Assembly (NCBI GenBank): GCA_020747065.1
Contig: JAGMVK010000007.1
Coordinates: 682,001 to 746,000, forward strand
Source: Cadophora sp. MPI-SDFR-AT-0126
Taxonomy: Eukaryota; Ascomycota; Leotiomycetes; Helotiales; Ploettnerulaceae
Length of the DNA stretch: 64,000 nucleotides
Direction of reading: 5' to 3'
The position numbers were made by a program, and so were the translations under genes. Position 1 is the first letter of the stretch, and each line of letters begins with the position of its first letter. The notes under the pieces were generated by a model. The model ran no database searches, was not told the origin of the DNA, and worked only from the letters and a program-made list of their open reading frames with translations. This document shows positions 9,618 through 21,171 of this stretch, in pieces.

Positions 9618-11182
9618 ATGTTGTCCTCCGTCCGAGTAGCAAGCAGACAGGCTGTCTCCCGTGGAATTGCCTCCAGGAGCTCTGTAGCTGTCGCATCCCG
9701 CCAAGCGTCAACATGGGCTAATGTACCTCAAGGACCTCCTGTAAGTCATAGCCATCTGCGAACTAACGTGTACGAATTATCCACTGACCATTCAATAGGA
9801 TGTAAGTACTTGATTCGGACGTACGACTGCCAATTCATACTAATCGAATGCGTTCGTGAAGGCTATCTTGGGTACGTCGAAAGTGGAGTGAGAAGGGAGG
9901 AATTGCTTTTTTTTCTGACAACACACAGGTATCACTGAAGCCTTTAAGGCCGACAGCTTCAAGGAGAAGATCAATCTAGGTATGCCAACCCATCCATCTT
10001 CCAATTGGCAGTGCTGATGGTCACCTGTAGGTGTTGGCGCATACCGTGACGACCAAGGAAAGCCTTATGTCCTCCCCTCCGTACGGACTGCCGAAGACAA
10101 AGTCGTGTCTGCACAATTGAACAAGGAGTACGCCGGAATCACTGGTGTCCCAGAGTTCACCAAAGCCGCTGCTGTCCTCGCATACGGTCCCGATTCCAGC
10201 GCTCTCGGCCGTCTGGTCATCACACAATCCATCTCCGGAACAGGCGCTCTCCGAATCGGCGGTGCGTTTCTCGAACGTCACTACCCAGGCGCAAAGAAGA
10301 TCTACATCCCAACCCCATCATGGGCGAATCACGCAGCTGTGTTCAAGGACTCGGGATTGGAGGTCGAGAAGTACAGATACTACAATAAGGATACCATTGG
10401 TCTGGACTTCGAGGGTATGGTGGCAGATATCAAGGGCGCTCCGGAAGGTAGCATCTTCTTGCTCCACGCATGTGCACACAACCCAACTGGTGTCGATCCA
10501 ACCCCCAAGCAGTGGAAGGAGATCAGTAATGCTGTCAAGGCTGGTAACCACTTTGCTTTCTTCGATATGGCGTACCAAGGCTTTGCTTCAGGAGATACCG
10601 ACAAGGATGCTTTCCCCATCCGACACTTTGTTGCTGAGGGCCACAACATCTGCCTTGCTCAGTCATTCGCTAAGAACATGGTATGACAGAACTCTTCTGA
10701 ACACATCAGGAGCTATTTACTAACCTGATTAGGGCCTCTACGGAGAGCGTGTAGGCGCCTTCTCCATCGTCGCCGCCGATGCCGAGGAAGCCAAGCGCAT
10801 TGACTCACAAGTCAAGATCCTCGTTCGCCCCCTCTACTCCAACCCTCCCGTCCACGGCGCCCGCATCGCCTCCGAGATTCTCAACGACAAGACGCTCAAC
10901 AAGCAGTGGCTCGGCGAAGTCAAGGGCATGGCCGACCGCATCATCACCATGCGCGCACTCCTGAAGAAGGAACTCGAGGCATTGGGATCGAAGCATGATT
11001 GGAGCCATATCACTAGCCAGATTGGCATGTTTGCCTATACTGGATTGACCCCTGAGCAGATGGATAAGTTGGCTAAGGAGCACTCGGTTTATGCTACGAA
11101 GGATGGTCGCATTTCGGTCGCGGGTATTACGTCGGGGAATGTCAAGAGACTTGCGGCTGCTATCCATGCTGTTAAGCCTTAA
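9618..11182 (+). CDS. Aspartate aminotransferase, mitochondrial
   Basis: PLP enzyme exchanging the amino group between aspartate and 2-oxoglutarate (malate-aspartate shuttle, nitrogen metabolism). Six exons: 9618-9740, 9799-9801, 9862-9871, 9929-9979, 10031-10680 and 10733-11182, giving 428 residues. An Arg/Ser-rich start ([16 protein letters not shown]) is a mitochondrial presequence. The class-I fold follows from [10 protein letters not shown]. Visible active-site motifs are HNPTG (Asn about 213), FFDMAYQG (Asp about 241) and [14 protein letters not shown] with the PLP lysine at about 277. The frame GPPDAILG is only restored if a 3-nt exon (GAT) and a 10-nt exon are both used. Length matches the family. 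Alternative: one longer intron skipping GAT would delete the conserved Asp. Confidence 0.95.
9799..9801 (+). other. 3-nt microexon (GAT) of the aminotransferase gene
   Basis: CAATAG precedes it and GTAAGT follows. Including it supplies the Asp of the conserved GPPDAILG block without changing frame. The next exon is only 10 nt (9862-9871). Confidence 0.6.
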
Positions 11183-11470
11183 GTATAAAGGGATCATAGG
11201 CGGATCGTATCTCGATTTTTGATGACTCTCTTCAGACTAGAATGCTGGTTGGGCTGGAGTGGTTGGCAATACCTATAGAAAGTCTTCCGATGTACAAACA
11301 ATGTTGCTTAATGAACACATAACATCTCATCTCCAATTGGTAGAATCGCCCTCAATGTAATCCACCCTCTTGGAGGATTTCTTTCCTTCTCGAGGAGCAA
11401 ATCGGGGAGGTCTTCCTTCACGGGCCTATTTCACAATTCAATTTGAGATTCAGCATCATTTGTAGTAGCT

Positions 11471-12628
11471 TCATCTCCCCCTCAACCTCTCCACGTCCCT
11501 CCCCACACTCTCAATCTCCCTCATCAGCTCCCCATAAACCCTCGCAATCTCCCTCAAAACCTTCTCCTTCTCCCCTCCCTCTCCCTCCCCCCTCCCAACA
11601 CCATACCCCCACAGCACCCTCTCCGCCTGTGCTCTCCTCTCCCTCCCTCTCTCCCTCCCGACCCTCAATTCCCTCACATAATTCTCCAACGCAGCACGCA
11701 CCTCGTCCGTATACACTATCCTCTCCCCTTTCTCCTTCTTAGTCTGCGTCTCGTAGAGGAGCTGAGAGGCTCTGAGCGAGAGATATTCGGATTTGGATTT
11801 TATGTAGCGCGAGAGGGAGCCGTGGGTTGATTGCTCGAGGATGCGGATTACGAGGGCGGTGGCGAGGTGGTGGAGGGTGAGGAGCGTGGTGGTGTGCGAG
11901 ACTAGGTTGCCTCTTCTCTTGGCTAATTCGCTCCGCCGTTGTTTGATGGAGAGCTGGAGGTCGGTTATTGAGGGGTGGAGTTTGGGGATGTGGCGGTGGA
12001 GGAAGGAGGGGTTTGTTGAGGGGGAGAGGAGGCGACAGAGGGAGAGGGCTTGGGTTTGGAGGTGGCTTGATAGTAAGGATGAGATTCGGGGGAGGTGGGA
12101 GGGGAGGCTGGACCAGAGGGTGGTGCTGGTGAGTGTGCGTCTTTGGGAGGGGGAGAGGGCGGGCGAGGAGAGGTACGAAGAGAGGAGAATGATGAGTTCG
12201 AGGAGGTCGGGGGGCAAAGCTGCCTGGGATTGCGATTGGGACCTTGAATGTTGGATTTGGGATTGCCGTTCGGATCTCATGGTTGTGGTACTGCTAGTGG
12301 AGGTTGAAGTCGAGGGTGAGGAGAGGTCGAGATTCCGCAAGGCGGATTTCAGGAGTTGCGATTTGGCACTACGGAGACGGGATGCCTGTAATGCCTATTT
12401 AGAACAACTCACGTTAGCTATTGATCTATGTGTCGTAGAAAAGAGAGCTGGTAAGTAGTAAAGGAGGCAGACCTCAGTCACCGCATCCCGCTCCTTTTGC
12501 GCGGGGTGGACCTTGGTCGAGCCATTTGGATTGAGGATCTGTTTCGCAAGCGTGCTGTGTAAAGCTGCGAATCGAGGATTCGATTGTAGGATGGAATCTT
12601 CAATTGGCGGGAGCATGATGGCGTGCAT
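11471..12628 (-). CDS. Coiled-coil-rich protein of unknown function
   Basis: Two exons, 12473-12628 and 11471-12394 (intron 78 nt, donor GTCTGC, acceptor TAG with a GCTAAC branch site), give 359 residues. The frame extends upstream of ATG 12628 only through a non-ATG codon, so 12628 is the start; a second Met four residues later is possible. The N-terminus (MLPPIEDSILQSNPRF) is followed by a basic Gln/Ser-rich linker, then long helical Leu/Glu/Arg-rich stretches ending in ARVYGELMREIESVGRDVERL. This heptad-like pattern suggests coiled coils. It faintly recalls fungal mitotic-spindle (augmin-type) subunits, but I cannot support that. GA/CT-skewed sequence makes the opposite strand look open too. 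Confidence 0.7.
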
Positions 12629-13358
12629 GCCAATCGGTGTATATTGCAAAACTTATTGTTGACGAGGAGGGGGAGGCGACGCGAGGCTGCACATATTGTT
12701 TACAAAATTGTGGAGACACGGCTGGAACCGCCACTAGGGAACTTTATTTGTCCCCGCTAAAATCAGTCACCAACTCTCCTTTCCAAACAGCGGATTGCTC
12801 TTATTCATATGGTCTTACTATCTCTCATCAAACAATTTTGATTGAGGATTCATTCATCCGTCTAGTTCAATCAATACCTCGGAAATGCACCAATTGACCT
12901 TGTCGAGATCAATAGCTCTGAATGGGTAGCTCGACCTTATGATGCTGCAAGGTTCGACATCAATTTGGAGAAGATCTTATTTTGGCGGAACGAGAGAGCG
13001 CAGTAGAACGATCTGAAGAAGATGAAGTATGCATACATTTGGCAGTTGGCAAGCTGTAGGTCAATTGCCTCAAGAGGCCTTCTAGGCGAGTCGTGCTTGC
13101 CTCAAGAAGAGCCGAACGATAATTGCTTCTCAATTCTCTGACAGCATTCTATTTCCATATGGAGGCACTTATGTCAAAGCTAAACGCATGTTTTCAGCTC
13201 TCTCGAGCGAGGTGATTTCTATTGACGTTCCAGTACAACTCTCCTGGTTACGGCTACACCAGCACACACCAGCTTGGACAGAAGTACAAACCGACATGAC
13301 CTGAAATGCACATTTACTCTGCCGGAAATTTCAATCGTCATCTATCAGACAAACAGCC
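12629..13358. other. Intergenic, shared upstream region
   Basis: Lies between divergent genes. Only short unsupported frames are present. A CT-rich patch and the segment near 13200-13350 probably hold the promoter of the plus-strand gene. Confidence 0.5.
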
Positions 13359-14302
13359 ATGAACATCTCAGCGAACATATCAGACGCCATTCAGTCCGCT
13401 CTCTCAATCTCCAAGAAGCTCTTCGCTCTCGCTGAGACAACTGGCCTCACGTACACCGAAGTCAACAAGCTTGCGACCGAAATCACAATCCTCGCCTCGA
13501 CTTCGAATATTCTGCGATCGTCGCTCAACAATTCAGATGGATGTCGATACTCGATTGGTGCTGTGTCTATCGCGCAGAAAGTATTGGATCGTTGCCAAGA
13601 TATCTTTGGAGCGCTGGATAGGATCCTGATCGGGTTGCAGTTGGAGGGCTCGGGAAAAGAGGAAATCATTCCGAGAATGAAGAATGAATTCGAGAACACG
13701 GAGGTGAAGATTCTGAGAGGAACACTCGAGGCGTGTAATTTCACGTTGCATCTCATACTACATAATTTGACTATTGCGAAGAAGCCAATTGCAAGAAGGT
13801 ACATCAAATTCCTTCATTTTCTAGCAGAACAACTTCACTGACCAAAGATAGAGCTTCATTGTTCATACCAGACATTGAAACGGAACAGCACGAACTCATC
13901 ACCAAAACGCTCCAAACCTCACGCCAGAACACCATCACCTTCCTCGAATATCTCGAGAACGGCCGTAATAATGCAACGCCCCTCGCTTCATCAAGGTCAA
14001 ACAAACTCCGCAAGCTAAAACTATCCAGTAAGAGTGGTCAGACGAAGCACTCCAAAATTCAGAAAGAAAGAGCTTCAGATTGGATCAGGAGTCTCATTCG
14101 CGATGAGAGGAACAATGCGCTTATCCCGCTTGAGTTCTCGCCGCGAGTAAGAGAGGATACTGAGGGTTTTGGGGGCTTTTGGGAAAGGAAGGTGAATGGT
14201 TGGGAGAGAAAAGCCAGGGCTGGCGTTGGAGAGCTGCCGGGTGATGGACCGGATAATTTGCCGAGTAGGAGTGAGAGGATAGAATACGCGTGGCTGGCCT
14301 AG
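13359..14302 (+). CDS. Protein with STAND-type fungal N-terminal domain
   Basis: Two exons, 13359-13798 and 13852-14302 (intron 53 nt, CACTGAC branch, acceptor TAG), give 296 residues. Residues 1-145 form an all-helical domain (ISDAIQSALSISKKLFALAE, then ATEITILASTSNILRSSL and VLDRCQDIFGALDRIL). It resembles the N-terminal domain that precedes ankyrin or NACHT modules in many fungal STAND proteins. The family assignment is from pattern, not from a search. The C-terminal half is basic (SNKLRKLKLSSKSGQ) and then acidic/aromatic. No NTPase or repeat domain follows, so it is a stand-alone version, as often seen near incompatibility-type genes. The HET gene lies 0.7 kb downstream. Confidence 0.7.
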
Positions 14303-15020
14303 TATGTAGAAATAGCAAATGTATTCCATGAATATCCGTCCAGCTCTACCGTGCCAATGCGACTTTCGCTTTCGCATTTTGTTGACGATGTGACTTGTGA
14401 ACGCATTTCGAATTCCCTAAACAGTGTTTCTGCCTGGATGGTAGCTGTAACCAGACGCCACTTCATGGAAAAAGATTCTGAAGGGGACTTTCTGCTACAC
14501 AGCAGACGGCACGATGCCGGTGCTTTTGTTTTGGTGACACATTTTGACGGATAGCTGCATGATGCAGGACAACTTATGGACATGAGCATTTCCTGCGATC
14601 GAACCGTCCAATGATATTATGCTCCTCGACTCTCTAATCAACTTAAATATCTCTTCAATAGATACCATAAATCTCAAATAGGTGGTTCTTGGCACCACGA
14701 ACTGGCTTCGTAGTAAAGTGTTAGCATCTACCTGTGACTAAATACGTGAGTTTCAAATGGAGCCTTCCACTATTTTAAGATTTTGTACATCTTTATCAGC
14801 CTTTGTTACCACCAATTCCGAATATAACAAGGCTTATTATGAGAATTATTTAGTATCTTATTACCTACGTCGTGGGCAATGCATCCAGGAGCCCAAAACC
14901 CTTTGTGGCAAGAACACTAGATATGCTCCCAGCTCTGAACTTTGATGATTGCAGGCAGTATACCGAAGCTTTGCTTTGAAAAGACGCAGCTTGGATGAGG
15001 CGGGGCTCAGTCACCATTCG
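14303..15020. other. Intergenic, upstream of the HET gene
   Basis: No supported gene. A possible 3' splice site (gattgcag at 14948-14954) leads into the HET frame, so a non-coding or short coding upstream exon cannot be excluded. Confidence 0.45.
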
Positions 15021-17265
15021 ATGCCTTCTATTCGTCCCTCAAGCGATGTGACTGATGCACAGAATATCAGGCTACGTGGTGGGAATCCTCTCAAGTCTTC
15101 TTCTCTACCGAACATCATGGCTAATGCTACCAGCGATTTGGGCGAGATCGATATCAACTCGTCGTTTACTTATGAGGATAAGCCGCTTCAAGCAAATCAA
15201 TTCCGACTCCTCAAACTTCACGAGACCAGCACCGAGAATGAACTACATGTTTCGCTTTCAACCCTCTCGTTGGATTTTGAGCAACGAGACTCCTACTACT
15301 ATGCTCTTTCCTATACATGGGGGCATCATTATGGCGGAACGGAAGACAAATCCAAATCAACATCCAATGGAAACCGACCAACTATTGTCTATGGCGGAAG
15401 GCGAGTGGAGATTGGAAGGAACTTGTTTGAAGCTTTGTTGCAACTCGCAGCAAAACGATTATTTGTGTATCTCTGGATCGATGCAATTTGTATCAATCAG
15501 GACGATGCCGCCGAAAAAACCCAACAAATTAGACTAATGGCCGAGATCTACTCGAAGGCGAAGGAGGTAATCATCTGGCTAGGTCGAGGAGGCGACGAAT
15601 CCGAACTGGCAATCGCTCTTCTTAAGAAGTACGGGGAACTCTATTTGTCTGTGATGGGGCAGTACCAACACATATCGTTCAACAATCGAAAATTCTTGGC
15701 GAGCCACAACTTAGATCCCCTGACTGATAGCCAATGGAGGTCTATTCTCATATTCTACCGCCGGAGATGGTTCAGGAGAGTATGGACGTTGCAAGAGGTG
15801 TCGTTGGCGGTCAATAAACGAACATTCTGTGGGTCCGAGGAGTTTGACATTGATCTAGCAATGCTCTTTGCCACATTTATCATTAAAACCGGATGGCAGC
15901 AAGACTTACATGCCCTTGGGCAAGATCTGCCCTATGAGGATGATAATGGATTTGTGCAAGCAGCTTCAGTCTCGGAGTGGATAGGATGCAACTGGCCGGG
16001 GAAGGGTCTTGGTATACCGCCTGCGTTATATTTGACCTCGGCAGGAGATTATCGCAAACCAAGTCCAGATGATTTATGGCTCGCGACAGTCAATCGCCTC
16101 ATACGTTGTGTACGCATGCGAGAGGCTACGAGGTCAGAAGATAAGATATTGGCCCCTCTTGTTCTCGCATCAAGGTTCATGTACGGTGTCAAGTCCGGCA
16201 TGAAGGCCGAGCTGACGAGGTTGATGGAGTGCCAGTTGAACCCACAGCAGTTATATACTGAATTCACCGCCTTCATAGTCAACTCATCAGTTGATTTGGC
16301 TGTACTATCACAAGTGAATGGAGATCTTCCGAATACGAAGCTTCCCTCTTGGGTACCTGACTATAACACTGAAGATAAACAGAGTTTGCTTGAAAATAGA
16401 AATTTCGATGCAACCAGGTTCTTATACAGGGGAGGCGCACCATATCATCTAGGTAGGATCAACAATTCCTATGTCTTCTCCGAGATGGAGCTGAAGCGAT
16501 CCTGTAGCAAAAGCTTTCCCCGCATCGGGATTGCTCCGCGTCAAAGGAATCATGTTCTGTCGAATTGAGGAAATTGCGTTCGATTGGACAGAGCTTTATG
16601 TGATCGACTCTTGGTGCCGAATTGTTCAAAAGCCATGGTGGCCCTATCCAAGTCCTCGAACAGAAGTTCTCTGGCGAACACTCATCACAGATTACTACAA
16701 TTCCTGTGATCCCGCCAATCATGAAGCCCAGGACTCCTTTCGCCAATTCATCGCATACTCCATGGCCATGAAGTTTGTTTACGGTGAAAGGAAACTGAAC
16801 AAAGGCTACGACGAAGTGTGGCGCAATCATACGTGGTATGAGAAACTTTTCAAGGACGAGGGCATCCTGGAAACTCGAGATTCGATAGATGATGCAAAGC
16901 AGAAAATTGACAAACTGCTTGAATTCAGCCCAGAATCTGCAGATGTCCTCACTGGAGCTCGATCCGCCTTGCCTACAGAAATGATGACTGAGAATGCAGA
17001 TCTTCTTCGATGCAATTATCACACTCAGTTCAATCGAGCAGGAAGACATCTCTTTGTCTCTGATCATGGCTATATTGGCCTGGTACCGGACCAAGCAAAA
17101 CCAATGGATCTCATCTGCTTTATCCAAGGCGCGAAGGTGCCTTTTGTTGTGCGGCAAGGTTCGGGATATCGATACCAGTTAATCGGTGAGTGTTACTTGC
17201 ATGGGTTGATGAAAGGCGAGCTTGCTGGCTTCGAGCTGCCAGTTGAGGATGCCCTCCTGGAGTGA
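15021..17265 (+). CDS. HET-domain (heterokaryon-incompatibility-type) protein
   Basis: Two exons, 15021-16452 and 16508-17265 (55-nt intron, donor GTAGGA, acceptor TAG), give 729 residues. HET hallmarks are visible: YYALSYTWG (residues 93-101), WIDAICINQDD (152-162), EIYSKAKEVIIWLG (175-188) and RRWFRRVWTLQEV. The C-terminal block HLFVSDHGYIGLVPDQAKP with GDLICF-like and ECYLHGLMKGE motifs is the usual HET-protein tail. Without splicing, the frame stops at 16568; with the intron it reads straight through. The family acts in fungal self/non-self recognition and cell death. The partner and trigger are unknown. The frame upstream of 15021 uses no ATG, which sets the start. Confidence 0.92.
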
Positions 17266-18126
17266 TGAAATTCCGATTTATGATCTTGTTATTGGAGGAA
17301 GCTGCTTTCCCTCACTTATTCTGGAGTACTCTATGCACATGAAAACTAAATTACAACCTACACCGACACGTTACAAGCCTAAGATTGAGATGTGAGCACA
17401 ATTTTAATTGGAATTTCTGGAGCTCGTACCAGAGATATTTTGTAACTGTAAATTTACATTTATTTTGAGAATGGGATCTTGTACAGTTGCTTGATGCCGA
17501 ACACAGCCATATCCTCGCCCAAATATCAGCTACTTCCTGCTGCGAAGCACACGGCTGCAGCTTAGTGGAGAATTCAAGATTTGGAGAGGAGACGGAGTAA
17601 GGTGACAGTTGAGTTACGTTAGGCTACGTATGCAGGTAGTAGCGAGAGAGCTGCAATGAAAGAACACCTCGAGTAGTGGGCTGTAAAAGAGAAGGTCATG
17701 CAGCGTATTGAGATGCAGTTTTAGGATATTATGACTGTTGGTTATGTTACAGATTCGTTTTTATTTACAGTTAGAGCATCTTTTCAGTAGTTGCCGTAAA
17801 TGCCTTACTACCTTTGGATGTTATGGTGGCCAGCGTCTAATTTTACCCACCTCCACGAGGCTGGTTGGGTATGACGCTGACGAGCTCGAGACGGATCTAT
17901 GTTAATATCGTCTTCTAAACGGATCGTTTCTTGACAACTAGTAATGCTGTGTAACGCAGCACTGCATGTTGCTTCAATGCCCCGCATGTTGTTGTTGTGC
18001 TGGCCACACCACTTCTCAATCTGCTTATCTGCTTGAGTTCAATTTCTACTCAAGGTGGCCGTTGTCTTATATGATCTCCCCTTGTCCTGTCCACCGAAAA
18101 GTCTATCCAATTCCCCCACGGCTACC
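17266..18126. other. Intergenic with diverged repeat
   Basis: No supported gene. It contains copy B of the repeat also seen at 4795-4824, and AT-rich stretches near 17340-17470. Confidence 0.5.
17820..17849 (+). repeat. Diverged dispersed repeat, copy B
   Basis: Same orientation and 25 of 30 matches to 4795-4824. The similarity fades after about 30 bp. Confidence 0.4.
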
Positions 18127-19152
18127 ATGGCATCTTCAGCAGATATTGTATCCTCGATGAGGAGTCTGGATCTTGGCACTTCTCCAGATCTTTCCAACCC
18201 GAAGACCGCGACGACCAAGGCGAAGACTAAGACTACCAATTCTCAACGCAAACAAAAACCGCATCCTGTCAAAACAAAACAGATCAATGTCCCTAAAGGG
18301 CCGTTAGGATGTCAATCATCAAAATCCCAGTCTCCGAAATCTCAAGCACGTCCAATAGCCGGCACTGGATATACTCCTTTAGGGCCGCTCCCGAAGATAA
18401 TTGATAAAGCAGAAATGGGAAAGACGTATCAGCTGCAGTCGAGAGCTGAGCTTGGTGCTGTTCCTGCGTCGCCCAAGAAGATTAGGAGCAGTCCACAGAA
18501 GCGTACTACGAAATCGAACCAGGCTCTCACGGCAGCTCAGGCTTCTTTGTCGAGCCAGCCGATATCAATTTCAGTACTGCCCAAATCCCAAGCAGCACCG
18601 TCGCTCCATGAATTGACTGAGAAAGTCCCTCAACAAATCTTCAAATACGTCGTTCAAGCTTCAGGGGGCTCGCAAAGTTCAGAGGTTATCGTCGGAGTCT
18701 ACAGCGACCTTGAGAGAGCGAATGAATGCGCAAAAGGATATGTTGGGAGGTGGGGAGTTGGGAAGAGCGAGATTGTTGATATCCAGAGCAGTTTTGGTTG
18801 TACAGCCAGAGCGAGGAGGAGGAGCTGGCAGGGTGGGATGAGTGAGATCAGAGTTGGTGGGGCGTGGGTTAAAGTCTTGCCCAAGGAATTCATTGCCTCG
18901 GAAGAAGGGGATAGAGAACTATATGTGGCAGTTGATATGAGCGGTGGGTTGTTTGTTATTGGTATTTTTGCCGACAAAGATCCGGAGTGGGAAGCATGTA
19001 AGAAATATCAAGACCAGTTGGCTTATTGCTCTGAGATAGAAGGGAAGGAGCAATGGTTTGATGGCCAGGGGATGTTCCATTCGAAGGGAAAAATTGGCGG
19101 TATGGGCCATCATTGGTTTGTGGCGGAATATGCCTTGGATGGTCAAGTATAG
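18127..19152 (+). CDS. Hypothetical protein with disordered basic N-terminus
   Basis: Single exon of 341 residues from ATG 18127; the frame continues upstream only through non-ATG codons. Residues 1-160 are low-complexity, rich in Lys, Ser, Thr, Pro and Gln (KTATTKAKTKTTNSQRKQK), and so likely disordered. Residues 170-340 look folded: two similar modules each have a strand-rich YV/LYVAVD start (FKYVVQAS...VIVGVYSDLERANECA and ELYVAVDMSG...VIGIFADKDPEWEACKKY). The modules resemble each other in layout (visiting strand, I/VGxxxD, then acidic helix), which suggests an internal duplication. I do not recognise the family. Confidence 0.65.
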   Translation: MASSADIVSSMRSLDLGTSPDLSNPKTATTKAKTKTTNSQRKQKPHPVKTKQINVPKGPLGCQSSKSQSPKSQARPIAGTGYTPLGPLPKIIDKAEMGKTYQLQSRAELGAVPASPKKIRSSPQKRTTKSNQALTAAQASLSSQPISISVLPKSQAAPSLHELTEKVPQQIFKYVVQASGGSQSSEVIVGVYSDLERANECAKGYVGRWGVGKSEIVDIQSSFGCTARARRRSWQGGMSEIRVGGAWVKVLPKEFIASEEGDRELYVAVDMSGGLFVIGIFADKDPEWEACKKYQDQLAYCSEIEGKEQWFDGQGMFHSKGKIGGMGHHWFVAEYALDGQV

Positions 19153-19883
19153 TGACAGAAGTCATGGCTTATCGCTATGTCATCTTGTCAGCGCCCTTCT
19201 CTCGTTACTTCTATTACCGCGTCTGGATCTGTCCATCTCTTCCACTCCCTTATCTCAGTACCGCGGGTTCCCTCTGCTCTTGAAATATTACACGGCCTAA
19301 ATTTATTAAACCACGTACTTCAATTTACTATCTAGCGCTAAATTACTACTCAATTAGGTGAAGTGGGCTGGTTCGTTTAAATACCTCCGGATCGATAACC
19401 TTCTCTGGATTTAAAGTTAATAACAGCTATTCGGAATTGACATGGACTTTCTCCAGATACATCATAACCAACTACAGCGAACCGCGCAACGAAAGCGAGG
19501 TATTCCAGACAATTGGGACGAAGACATCGTGAGGATCCATTCCTTTTCGGCATGATCGTTTGTCGCTAACTTGTCAACTCAAGGCCAGCAGTCAATCTTA
19601 CAGATCCGGAGGACTTTCCATATACAAGATGTTAACATGGTCATCATGGCACGATTTTCCCTTGTTGTAGTTTGTTGGTTGTTTATCGTGTGAAGCAGGA
19701 TGTAAGCGAGGACGGTTTGCTCTGCGTGATGAAGTCGTCACATTGACAATATTACCCTGATAGAATATCAAAGATACCACAAGGATTGCATTCCATTTTT
19801 CTGCATTCTGCGACACTGACTAAGATTCATTGATATCTTGAAAATGCACTGGAAATGTAACTCCACACCACAGAACCAGAAAT
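19153..19883. other. Intergenic between converging genes
   Basis: 3' regions of two convergent genes. Only short unsupported frames are present. Confidence 0.5.
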
Positions 19884-20675
19884 CTACTCCTCCAGCTCAA
19901 CAACAAGCAAAACCGGATTATCTTTGACAACACCCTTCTTATACATCCGATCCAATCCTTTATACATCTCATCTCCTAACATCCTCCCAAAATTCGCCGC
20001 CCCATCATAATGCACAAACGCTATCTTTTCCCACTTCTCCTCCACCTCATTCCCCGTCCCATTCCCAATCTCCTCTCCATCTTTCACAATCTCCCTTACC
20101 AACCTCGGCGTAGCACCATACTTCGGGCCCAGGTCCGCCACAAACGCATCCATGTACTTCTGATACTGCGGAAACATCTCTTCGTGAAAAGCCAGGAAAT
20201 TAAACATCGTTACAGGTCCAGCATATTTAGCTGAGAAGTTGGCGAAGAAAGCCCGAAGGGCTGGAGTGAGTGGGAGTTCGACCTCTTCTTCATTTGGGTC
20301 TGGTGGAGAGGTCGGGATGAGTGGGAAGGCAGGAATTGGTATCTTGTTGCTGTGGAGGAGAGCTGAGTTACGCTCAGTGTAGTTGGTTGTCCAGTGGTCT
20401 TCGATATCGGCTGTAAAACTTAGGGTCTTGGTTGAGACTGAGCTGATGAATGGTGGGACTGGGATAGAGGATCCGGGGAGGATCGTCACGAGGTTGAAGA
20501 GGGAAGTGCTGGTTGAGGGATCATTTTGGAGGGTAGATGAGAGATGGGAGGTGGACACGAAGTAATGTGCCCGGGCGACTGTAAGAGGCTTGGGAGTGTG
20601 CTTCCAAAGGTCCTTGACGATTGATGCCTCGCTAGCATCTGGGACTGAAAACAAGTGGACTGTGTGTGGTGCCAT
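19884..20675 (-). CDS. DUF1330/dimeric alpha-beta-barrel-like protein
   Basis: Single exon of 263 residues starting at ATG 20675. The second half carries GPVTMFNFLAFHEEMFPQY, then YMDAFVADLGPKYGATPRLV, and ends with WEKIAFVHYDGAANFGRML and a closing strand NPVLLVVELEE. This pattern (strand with Phe-Asn-Phe, helix, Gly-rich turn, WexIafvhy, edge strand) matches small dimeric alpha+beta-barrel proteins of the DUF1330/EthD type. The N-terminal half is more variable, with ARAHYFVSTSHL resembling a first, diverged barrel. The reaction is unknown. A possible minus-strand TATA box lies about 110 bp upstream. Confidence 0.7.
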   Translation of the reverse strand: MAPHTVHLFSVPDASEASIVKDLWKHTPKPLTVARAHYFVSTSHLSSTLQNDPSTSTSLFNLVTILPGSSIPVPPFISSVSTKTLSFTADIEDHWTTNYTERNSALLHSNKIPIPAFPLIPTSPPDPNEEEVELPLTPALRAFFANFSAKYAGPVTMFNFLAFHEEMFPQYQKYMDAFVADLGPKYGATPRLVREIVKDGEEIGNGTGNEVEEKWEKIAFVHYDGAANFGRMLGDEMYKGLDRMYKKGVVKDNPVLLVVELEE

Positions 20676-21171
20676 GTTGGATAGATGGAAGTTTAATTAA
20701 TGAAGGTTTCTGTATGCAGGAAGCTGTGGATCAGTAAACACTGTTCAAGAATTGTGAACCATGATCCATTTCATCCTTCGACAGTTATATAGAAGGTGTT
20801 GGCAACATATCCAGACGGTCATTTTCGGAGTTAAAGGCACCTCACTCTAAGTGCTGACTGCTTAAGCGAGCGGAATTCCACCTTTAGTCTAATTGCCATC
20901 ACTATAAGAACATATATGGCATGCAGTTCGTCCCATCTGTGAGTCAAACTCGTAGATTGAGTCACACCGAGTTGCCAAGTATTACAGGTCATGTCAGACG
21001 GCAGAATGAACTTGTGGGTTTTACTAAACTCCGAGTCCGAAAAATCAACAAGCAAGGGACTAACCAACTCAACGCAGCCGTTCCAGCTGAATCAAAAATC
21101 GCTTCGAAGAAGTTCGAAGAAGGGTTCCTAAATCTCTCATGCGGTGATTTCTTTGAGAGATTGCTTAAAGC
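20676..21171. other. Intergenic
   Basis: Upstream region of the barrel protein and downstream region of the transporter relic. No gene seen. Confidence 0.5.
20783..20792 (-). promoter_or_regulatory. Possible TATA box
   Basis: The minus strand reads CTATATAACT about 110 bp before ATG 20675. Position is plausible; nothing else supports it. Confidence 0.3.

Noticed and set aside
9802..9861. Reading the aminotransferase with one long intron instead of two
   Set aside because: This drops the conserved Asp of GPPDAILG; the microexon model restores it, though cDNA is needed.
11443..12458. Long plus-strand frames opposite the coiled-coil gene
   Set aside because: They mirror the GA-rich coding strand (low-complexity Arg/Trp/Glu-type translation) and have no motifs.
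16453..16568. Apparent frameshift or early stop in the HET gene
   Set aside because: A 55-nt intron (16453-16507) with valid ends joins both halves in frame.
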